From IMG/VR virus record IMGVR_UViG_3300032093_000012, positions 1-64,000 of that record: a stretch of DNA of 64,000 bases, one strand, 5' to 3'. The stretch is from a virus. Position 1 is the first letter of the stretch. Each line of letters begins with the position of its first letter. Position numbers and translations under genes: made by a program. This document shows positions 56,834-62,346 of the stretch, piece after piece. The notes below the pieces were generated by a model that did not search any database, was not told the origin of the DNA, and saw nothing but the letters and a program-made list of their open reading frames with translations.

Positions 56834-58092
56834 TCTTTATAATCTTCTGGATTAAAACTTTCTAACCAAGGAAATGTTTGTTTCCAATTAGTATTTCTTT
56901 TAATATCATTGCTATCTAAATAGTCTTTAAGTTTATAAATTAAATCTGGTCTATATGGTTTAGAATTAGCTAAATTTTTAAAACCAGTTAGTTGTTCTTT
57001 TGAGTTATAAGAATCTTGTACTTCATTAATAAGTGAGTCAAAATCATCATCAAAAAAACCAGTTGGAAAATTACCAATGTATAGATGTTCATGACCTCCA
57101 GCCAAAGCAAAATCATGAAAATTAGAACTTAATTTTGATAGATTAGATTCATTGAATAGTCTAGTAAGATGCATTGTTGTTTTTATATTTAAATTGCATA
57201 AAGTCGAGTGCAATAAAACAGAAAAATCTTTAATAAACTCTGTATCAAGCATATCAAAGTTTTGTTTCCAAAGTTTATTATTTAATCCACTTCTAACATA
57301 TTCACCAGCTGGACTCCACGCATCAATACTAAGTATTAATCTTAAACTTTTTATATGTTTGTTATCTATAAGATCTTTGAATGCCTGTAATATAGTTCTA
57401 ACACGTTGAGTATCTACATTAAAATTTGTGAATATTTGAATATCCAATTCAGGACATGGATTATTTTTAAAGAAATTTATATTTTCCCATATTTCATCTT
57501 GATAAAAAGGTTCACCACCTAAGATTCTATATCTTTTTAGGTTAATACAATTATCCTGCATCCATAGCCAAAAATTATTTTTAGCTTGTTGATAATTCTT
57601 TTTTTGTTTATTGATAAATTCTAATTCATTGTTTTGTGGATTAAATCTTTTATATTCTGATTCTATCTTAGAACTATATCTTGGATAACAATATAAACAA
57701 GCTTGATTACATAGATTTGAAAAATAAACTTCTAATGTTGATGGAGTTACATTAATACTAGTATTATCTTGTTTTAATTCTTTAGGTGTTAAATATGAAA
57801 GCTTATCACTATTATTAACATGCTGACGATCACTTAAACCACCAGCATCTTCAAGATCTTTACAGTATTCGCATCCTTTACCTGGCCAAATACCATTGAG
57901 CATTTTTGTTCGTGCTTCTAATACACCTGGAGTATTGTGAAAATTAAAAGTTTTTATATCAAAAGGTTCTTTATCTACTCTATGACAACTGCTTGAATTT
58001 TGTTGCATAAGATATATTGTAGACCATTCCCATTTTTGCAAGCAAGCTGGTTCACTAATATTAAGTTGTTTATTCCATAAATTTTGTTTCAC
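56830..58092 (-). CDS. Second radical SAM protein
   Basis: This is a 420-aa protein. The radical SAM motif is Cys128-x3-Cys132-x2-Cys135 (CNQACLYC) followed by [11 protein letters not shown]. Upstream Cys (C17, C36, C74, C77) again suggest an N-terminal auxiliary cluster, as in the radical SAM protein at 48447-49580, and the general layout is the same. Sequence differs strongly, so they are not recent duplicates. It starts after tRNA-Met in an operon with rlpA and the wall hydrolase. Substrate unknown; modification of a peptide or envelope component is possible. Confidence 0.83.
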   Translation of the reverse strand: MKQNLWNKQLNISEPACLQKWEWSTIYLMQQNSSSCHRVDKEPFDIKTFNFHNTPGVLEARTKMLNGIWPGKGCEYCKDLEDAGGLSDRQHVNNSDKLSYLTPKELKQDNTSINVTPSTLEVYFSNLCNQACLYCYPRYSSKIESEYKRFNPQNNELEFINKQKKNYQQAKNNFWLWMQDNCINLKRYRILGGEPFYQDEIWENINFFKNNPCPELDIQIFTNFNVDTQRVRTILQAFKDLIDNKHIKSLRLILSIDAWSPAGEYVRSGLNNKLWKQNFDMLDTEFIKDFSVLLHSTLCNLNIKTTMHLTRLFNESNLSKLSSNFHDFALAGGHEHLYIGNFPTGFFDDDFDSLINEVQDSYNSKEQLTGFKNLANSKPYRPDLIYKLKDYLDSNDIKRNTNWKQTFPWLESFNPEDYKE

Positions 58093-58111
58093 TTATTTTC
58101 CTTAAATAGAA

Positions 58112-58186
58112 TGGTGCGCGAGGTAGGACTCGAACCTACACTCAGACCGTTATGAGCGGCCGGCTTCACCTTTAAGCTACTCGCGC
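58112..58186 (-). tRNA. tRNA with CAU anticodon (Met or Ile2)
   Basis: Acceptor GCGCGAG pairs with CTCGCGC, A73, encoded CCA. Anticodon stem-loop GGCCG-CTCATAA-CGGTC gives CAU. T-arm GTAGG-TTCGAGT-CCTAC is canonical. Sequence alone does not settle whether it is elongator Met or an AUA-reading Ile tRNA needing lysidine. Confidence 0.92.
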
Positions 58187-58193
58187 AATTCCT

Positions 58194-58892
58194 TTATTCT
58201 TTCTTCTCACCCAAGATATTCATGAGAGCCATGAAGATGTTGATGAAGTTAATGTAGAGATTAAAAGCACCGATAGCACCTGCCTTATCTCTTTCACTTT
58301 CATCAAGTTCATCGTATGTATTCTTGAGGTTCTGTGTATCATAAGCAGTAAGACCAACAAATACAATTACAGAGATACAACTAATAATCAATGACATCAT
58401 TGAACTCTGCAGGAATACATTGATTAGACCAGCAATAACAAGACCAATCACGCCCATCATTAGGAAGCTACCAAGGCCGGTCAGATCTCGCTTGGTTGTA
58501 TAACCATACAACGACGTAGCACCAAAAGTAGCAGCAGTAATGAAGAATACCTGAGCAATACTTCCAAGCTTAAAGATCAAGAAGATTGAACTCATGCTAA
58601 GACCCATGACGGCAGCGAATGCTACCAAGAAGACACGAGCAGTATAAGCACTCATGTTCTGGACCATGAAAGCAAAAGCAAGACTCATTAAAAGTGGTGA
58701 GAAGATAGCAATCCACTTAAAGCTTGTACCCCAAATCAACTTAAGAAGATCTGGACTCATGCTAATACCAAGCGATACAAGACCACTGACAGCAAGAGCA
58801 AACGTCATATAGTTATAGACACTAAGCATGAAGTTACGTAGACCCTCATCATAGATGAGTTGACTTCTGACTTCTGAAATAGATGGTTGCAT
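58194..58892 (-). CDS. Bax inhibitor-1/YccA family membrane protein
   Basis: This is a 232-aa protein with about seven hydrophobic helices. It starts QPSISEVRSQLIYDEGLRNF and ends in a typical YccA pattern: VFVGLTAYDTQNLKNTYDEL, then GAIGAFNLYINFINIFMALM. Bacterial family members modulate the FtsH membrane protease; others transport calcium. A phage copy could protect the membrane or late proteins during infection, by inference. GGAG precedes the ATG. Confidence 0.9.
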   Translation of the reverse strand: MQPSISEVRSQLIYDEGLRNFMLSVYNYMTFALAVSGLVSLGISMSPDLLKLIWGTSFKWIAIFSPLLMSLAFAFMVQNMSAYTARVFLVAFAAVMGLSMSSIFLIFKLGSIAQVFFITAATFGATSLYGYTTKRDLTGLGSFLMMGVIGLVIAGLINVFLQSSMMSLIISCISVIVFVGLTAYDTQNLKNTYDELDESERDKAGAIGAFNLYINFINIFMALMNILGEKKE

Positions 58893-58902
58893 TGTTTTCT
58901 CC

Positions 58903-59379
58903 TTAAGCAGCGATGATTTCTTTTAGACGATCTGCCGCATATGATGCGGCAAAAGCTTCAGGCTTTACTTTAGGTGCAAAGCCACACATACCACGAATAT
59001 AGCCAGTTGCTTGCTGAATAACACAAGAAGATCCGTGCATTTCATCAGGATTAATATCAAGATGAACTTCACAATGACGATCACCGATTGCTTCTAATAG
59101 ATCAATATACATCTGAGATGCACGATATACTTCGTTCATCAGACGAACAGCTGGTCTATCATGACGCTTATCGTAGTCACGTTCTGTATCTACTTTTCCG
59201 AAGACACGACAGCCTCTAGATGAATCCATGTGTACAACAATAGCAACTGTGTAGTCAGCATACCATTTGTCATCCCTACCACGGTAGCGTTCACTATCTG
59301 CTCCAATATAGACGGAGGTGGTAGGCGAAGAATTGTTGATGTATTGAATAACTTCATCGAGATTAAATTCACGTGACAC
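58903..59379 (-). CDS. RNase H-like protein (DUF458/YkuK family)
   Basis: I set the start at GTG 59379 (158 aa), six bases after AGGAG. The longer frame from 59457 reads through tRNA-Gly and cannot be real. Motifs: SVYIGADSERYRGRDDKWYA, then DYTVAIVVHMDSSRGCRVFG, EVHLDINPDEMHGSSCVIQQ and KPEAFAASYAADRL. The Asp and Glu positions fit an RNase H-like fold as in the DUF458/YkuK family. Nuclease activity is predicted, not demonstrated. Confidence 0.8.
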   Translation of the reverse strand: MSREFNLDEVIQYINNSSPTTSVYIGADSERYRGRDDKWYADYTVAIVVHMDSSRGCRVFGKVDTERDYDKRHDRPAVRLMNEVYRASQMYIDLLEAIGDRHCEVHLDINPDEMHGSSCVIQQATGYIRGMCGFAPKVKPEAFAASYAADRLKEIIAA

Positions 59380-59396
59380 GATAACTCCTATTTCAA

Positions 59397-59471
59397 TGGA
59401 GCGGGTAGCCGGAATCGAACCGGTCCTAGTCAGCTTGGAAGGCTGATGCACCACCATTATGCCATACCCGC
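59397..59471 (-). tRNA. tRNA-Gly (UCC)
   Basis: Acceptor GCGGGTA pairs with TACCCGC, T73, encoded CCA. Anticodon loop CTTCCAA gives UCC, reading GGA. T-arm ACCGG-TTCGATT-CCGGC is good. Confidence 0.93.
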
Positions 59472-59482
59472 ATTATTAGTAT

Positions 59483-59587
59483 TTACTTCTTGCCCTTACG
59501 CTTGCCCTTCAAGCGACGAGCCTTGCGCTTCTTGCTACCGATCTTGCGACGACCTTTTCGAGGTCTATTCTTATGCGGATGCGCCAT
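59483..59587 (-). CDS. Very basic 34-residue peptide between tRNAs
   Basis: The ORF starts at ATG 59587 (six bases after AGGAG; an adjacent ATG at 59590 is too close) and ends with TAA at 59483. Sequence MAHPHKNRPRKGRRKIGSKK, then RKARRLKGKRKGKK: well over half of the residues are Lys or Arg. It uses G/C-ending codons more than its neighbours. Such composition resembles small ribosomal proteins and RNA- or DNA-binding peptides. It is located between tRNA-Gly and tRNA-Leu in one transcript, so an RNA-binding role is plausible. Confidence 0.65.
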   Translation of the reverse strand: MAHPHKNRPRKGRRKIGSKKRKARRLKGKRKGKK

Positions 59588-59606
59588 CATATACTCCTAG
59601 TTAGAT

Positions 59607-59683
59607 TGGTACCCACGGTCAGGTTCGAACTGACACTTGAGAGATTTTAAGTCTCTTGCCTCTGCCTGTTGGGCTACGTGGGC
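59607..59683 (-). tRNA. tRNA-Leu (UAA) with short variable loop
   Basis: Acceptor GCCCACG pairs with CGTGGGT (first pair G-U), A73, encoded CCA. Anticodon stem-loop AGAGA-CTTAAAA-TCTCT gives UAA, reading UUA/UUG. T-arm GTCAG-TTCGAAC-CTGAC is perfect. The variable loop is only five bases (CAAGT), although bacterial tRNA-Leu normally has a long variable arm. Confidence 0.88.
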
Positions 59684-59700
59684 ATTAACTGTATATCTAT

Positions 59701-59728
59701 ATAGTATAAAACTGTGAAAAAATGTCAA
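59701..59728 (-). promoter_or_regulatory. Sigma70-like promoter for the tRNA/BI-1 operon
   Basis: On the minus strand TTGACA (59728-59723), 16-base spacer, TACTAT (59706-59701). It sits just upstream of tRNA-Leu and shares the TTGACATTTTTTC core and spacer length with the promoter at 41031-41058. Confidence 0.72.
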
Positions 59729-59766
59729 CCCATAATCTGAAAAAAATATTTCCGGAAAATTTTGAG

Positions 59767-60180
59767 CTATTTTACCTTCACGTGTTTTTTATGTATCTTA
59801 CACATGATCCAAGAGTTGTAATAATCTTCTTTTTCTAAGACTTCCTCTGCGAACTGATACTTAGCTTCAAAGTATCCGCATTCACCCTTGGTCTTGCATA
59901 AGCGAAGAATTTCTCTCCTAAAATTTATAATACCACAATTTTCAACATCGTACACCAAATCTTTATTGGAACCATAATATTTTTTCCAGTCAGATTCAGA
60001 TTTATAACGCTTTTTCTTTTTCTTGATCACGCGTGTCTTCATTGACCAGAAAAACTTCTTGCCGATATACTGCTTATTATTGAGAGTATTTGTGATTCGG
60101 TAAACGAAACCGTAGAACTCTTCTATTTTATCTGATTCTACTATTTCGTTATTATAATACCACGGATTTTCATAAGACAT
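59767..60180 (-). CDS. GIY-YIG nuclease-like protein
   Basis: This is a 137-aa protein. The GIY-YIG core is G24-F-V-Y27 (YGFVYRITNTLNNKQYIGKK) with Y38-I-G40, followed by a Lys/Arg-rich segment and a catalytic-type Glu in CGYFEAKYQF. T4 carries several free-standing GIY-YIG (Seg) endonucleases. This one is short and its DNA-binding region would be the basic middle. Its ATG is immediately after a hairpin overlapped by a late-promoter-like element at 60200-60207, suggesting translation is timed to late infection. Confidence 0.75.
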   Translation of the reverse strand: MSYENPWYYNNEIVESDKIEEFYGFVYRITNTLNNKQYIGKKFFWSMKTRVIKKKKKRYKSESDWKKYYGSNKDLVYDVENCGIINFRREILRLCKTKGECGYFEAKYQFAEEVLEKEDYYNSWIMCKIHKKHVKVK

Positions 60181-60207
60181 AGAGGGATACCTTTCCCTCT
60201 ATTTATC
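60181..60207 (-). promoter_or_regulatory. RBS-sequestering hairpin with overlapping late promoter
   Basis: Directly before the ATG at 60180 the minus strand reads AGAGGG-AAAGGTAT-CCCTCT, a perfect 6-bp hairpin whose loop and 5' arm hold the GGGAAAGG ribosome-binding sequence. GATAAATA (60207-60200), one mismatch from the late consensus, would start transcription near 60194. That is inside the hairpin, so late transcripts would lack the 5' arm. Confidence 0.55.
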
Positions 60208-60373
60208 ACACATCTTCTTCCCAATTTTCCAAATCTAAGTCTTCATCAAGACTAGAATCATCATACCTCATCTTGTCACCGCAAAACGGACAAAATTCTG
60301 GTGAATCTACTTCATCATGCACTACTTGAAATTCTGCTTCACAATTTGTACAAACTATTTCCTTATCACTCAA
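60206..60373 (-). CDS. Small zinc-ribbon protein
   Basis: This is a 55-aa ORF starting at TTG 60373 with AAAGGAG six bases upstream and ending at TGA 60206. It reads (M)SDKEIVCTNCEAEFQVVHDE, VDSPEFCPFCGDKMRYDDSS, LDEDLDLENWEEDV. C8-x2-C11 and C28-x2-C31 make a zinc ribbon; the tail is very acidic. Its strong ribosome-binding site and intact zinc motif make it a convincing gene. Possible role in transcription or as a recruiter, but unproven. Confidence 0.75.
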   Translation of the reverse strand: MSDKEIVCTNCEAEFQVVHDEVDSPEFCPFCGDKMRYDDSSLDEDLDLENWEEDV

Positions 60374-60388
60374 TTCTTTCTCCTTTAA

Positions 60389-60658
60389 TTAACAAGTTAC
60401 TCGCGTTGGGCATTTTGGATTATTACAAACATAACCCCAAACCCCTGTTCCAAAATTCATTCCACAAACTCTGCAACCAGTCATATCTTGGGTAAGCCCA
60501 TCATTCGGTACAACTGGAGCTGATAGATAAGGATTGCTTCTTGCAAATTCCACGCCGTCTTTAAACCCCTTGCGATAATGCTCGAGCATGTTTCTGTAGT
60601 AATCGGTATCATGCACATCTTTAGTTCCTTTACAAGTACAATCTTCACCACAGCTCAT
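60389..60658 (-). CDS. Cys-rich hypothetical protein
   Basis: This is an 89-aa protein. It has an N-terminal Cys cluster (SCGEDCTCKG), a helical middle (YYRNMLEHYRKGFKDGVEFA) and a C-terminal zinc-ribbon-like segment (CRVCGMNFGTGVWGYVCNNP, then KCPTRVTC). These look like two metal sites. It overlaps the nrdB stop by four bases, so it is co-translated with ribonucleotide reductase. No family is recognised. Confidence 0.7.
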   Translation of the reverse strand: MSCGEDCTCKGTKDVHDTDYYRNMLEHYRKGFKDGVEFARSNPYLSAPVVPNDGLTQDMTGCRVCGMNFGTGVWGYVCNNPKCPTRVTC

Positions 60659-61764
60659 AGACTAAATCCTTTAAATGTATCGTTATTAATATCTTTCTTC
60701 ACACCGCCATTGATATAAGAAGTAATTTCGGTTTCCTGTGGAGCTACTTGCACCTCAGAACCAGAGATCCATTTCTGTGTCCACGGAAGCGGATTACTTC
60801 CACCCTTATATGGTGTAGGTAAACCAACAGCAGTCATTCTTTTATTTGCTATCCACTCTATATATTCACCCAGCAATGCTTCGTTGAGGCCAACCATCGA
60901 ACCGTCTTTAAATAGAAAAGATGCCCACGCTTTTTCTTGTTCAACCGCGGCAACAAACAACTTAATGGATTCATCTTTGGTTTCTTCTGCAATCTTAGCG
61001 AAGTCTTCATCTTCTTTCTGTAAAGCCTTGAGGAGTTGTTGGGTTCCAGCAAGGTGTAAGTTTTCGTCACGTGCGATAAACTTGATGATCTTAGCATTGC
61101 CCTCCATTTTTTTGACTTCAGCAAACGCCCACGAACATGCAAACGAGACATAGAAGCGAACTCCTTCAAGAATATTTACAGACATCAAAGCAAGCCAAAG
61201 AGCTTTTTTATGACCATAGTTAGTTGGTTCATCAAATACATTATCGCGCGCTCGTGGAGATAAATTATTCATCCAGATTAATTCATCATAGTACTTACTA
61301 ATATCGCCGGCGCAATCGACGATTTCTTTAATATCCATTATTTCATCAAAGACTTTCGATGGATTTGGATAGATGTTTCTGATAATGTGAGTATAACTGC
61401 GGGAGTGGATTGTTTCTGAGAATGTCCAGGTTGTAATCCACGTTTCGAGTTCCGGTAATGAGCATATCGGTCCAAACGCAATAATAGGCGCTCGTCCTTG
61501 GACGGAGTCAAGGAGAATCTGACGTTTGAGATTGGATGTAAAAATATGTTGCTCATGTGGCGTTAGATCTTTAAAATCTTTTGCATCTTTATAGATATCC
61601 ACTTCTTCAGGTCTCCAAAAGAAACCCAATTGTTTGTCTGTGAGCTTCTCGATCCAGGAATACTTCTGTCTATCATATCTTGCAATAGTGGGTGCATCAT
61701 CGAAAAAAGCCTTTACTTGTGTATGATCTTTTTTATTGTTTGAATCAAAGACTGAGTAAGCCAT
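60655..61764 (-). CDS. nrdB: Ribonucleotide reductase class I beta subunit (NrdB)
   Basis: This is a 369-aa protein close to E. coli NrdB in length. Metal and radical residues are in place: Asp86 in LLDSVQGR, Glu117 and His120 in FSETIHSRSY, and the radical Tyr124. Each is two positions later than in E. coli (D84, E115, H118, Y122), so it is a normal tyrosyl-radical enzyme. It reduces ribonucleotides together with NrdA, supplying dNTPs. Downstream of NrdA in the same operon; electrons may come from the phage glutaredoxin. Confidence 0.95.
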   Translation of the reverse strand: MAYSVFDSNNKKDHTQVKAFFDDAPTIARYDRQKYSWIEKLTDKQLGFFWRPEEVDIYKDAKDFKDLTPHEQHIFTSNLKRQILLDSVQGRAPIIAFGPICSLPELETWITTWTFSETIHSRSYTHIIRNIYPNPSKVFDEIMDIKEIVDCAGDISKYYDELIWMNNLSPRARDNVFDEPTNYGHKKALWLALMSVNILEGVRFYVSFACSWAFAEVKKMEGNAKIIKFIARDENLHLAGTQQLLKALQKEDEDFAKIAEETKDESIKLFVAAVEQEKAWASFLFKDGSMVGLNEALLGEYIEWIANKRMTAVGLPTPYKGGSNPLPWTQKWISGSEVQVAPQETEITSYINGGVKKDINNDTFKGFSL

Positions 61765-61939
61765 TTTTATAACTTTCCTTTATTACGTATTTTGATGCTT
61801 CTACCCATACTCTTACTGATCCATTTGTATGGTATGCTTCTGTGTTATCAAATGTAGCAACTACACTTGTTGCTACATCTACAGACATTCCATGATAACT
61901 TAAGAATAAATGATAATTTGTTTCGTTTGGTTCAATCAT
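61745..61939 (-). CDS. Small hypothetical protein between nrdA and nrdB
   Basis: This is a 64-aa protein overlapping nrdB by 20 bases and the upstream gene by 8. It reads MIEPNETNYHLFLSYHGMSV, then DVATSVVATFDNTEAYHTNG, then SVRVWVEASKYVIKESYKNG. A compact beta-rich unit with no recognised motif. It is part of the nrd operon by overlap only; function unknown. Confidence 0.62.
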   Translation of the reverse strand: MIEPNETNYHLFLSYHGMSVDVATSVVATFDNTEAYHTNGSVRVWVEASKYVIKESYKNGLLSL

Positions 61940-62156
61940 ATTTTATAGCACTTATCTTTTTTCTACCAGCGGTCTTATTTACTCTTGCTCTGATATTAGC
62001 ATTTTCCCAAGTCCAGCATTCACCATCATCATCTTGAAAACAAACCCATTGCAAATCATTTTCTATACCACTATCAATCAAGAAATGAGCAACAGCTCTT
62101 CCTTTTGGTGTCATAACTGGAATTGGTGGATCAATCCTAACAATATTACTCATCAT
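61932..62156 (-). CDS. Conserved small protein of the nrd operon
   Basis: This is a 74-aa protein: MMSNIVRIDPPIPVMTPKGR, AVAHFLIDSGIENDLQWVCF, QDDDGECWTWENANIRARVN, then a short basic tail. The PIPVxTPKGxAxAHFLIDxG...GECWTxxN pattern is widespread in marine T4-like phages and some bacteria as an uncharacterised family. It overlaps both neighbours. Function unknown; a beta-barrel ligand- or RNA-binding fold is a guess. Confidence 0.72.
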   Translation of the reverse strand: MMSNIVRIDPPIPVMTPKGRAVAHFLIDSGIENDLQWVCFQDDDGECWTWENANIRARVNKTAGRKKISAIKYD

Positions 62157-62346
62157 AAACTCCTATAATATCACGAGGATCTTCTTTATTATCCCATCTA
62201 TATTGACCATTTAAATTTTTAACATGATTCTTACCACCATCATATGCTTTAAAGATAGTTACACCGGCTCTACGTTCAATAAAGACATACTTTGTACCTT
62301 CTCTATCGACGTAGATCTTTCCTTCTTCAAAGATTAGATTTTGCAT
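62146..62346 (-). CDS. Small hypothetical protein downstream of nrdA
   Basis: This is a 66-aa protein: MQNLIFEEGKIYVDREGTKY, VFIERRAGVTIFKAYDGGKN, HVKNLNGQYRWDNKEDPRDI. It looks like a small SH3-like or KOW-like beta-barrel (EEGKIYVDREGTKYVFIE...). It overlaps nrdA by 13 bases and the next gene by 11. Function unknown. Confidence 0.65.
   Translation of the reverse strand: MQNLIFEEGKIYVDREGTKYVFIERRAGVTIFKAYDGGKNHVKNLNGQYRWDNKEDPRDIIGVYDE

Noticed and set aside
59380-59457. N-terminal extension of the DUF458-like gene
   Set aside because: The extension translates tRNA-Gly; an AGGAG-GTG start at 59379 explains the gene.
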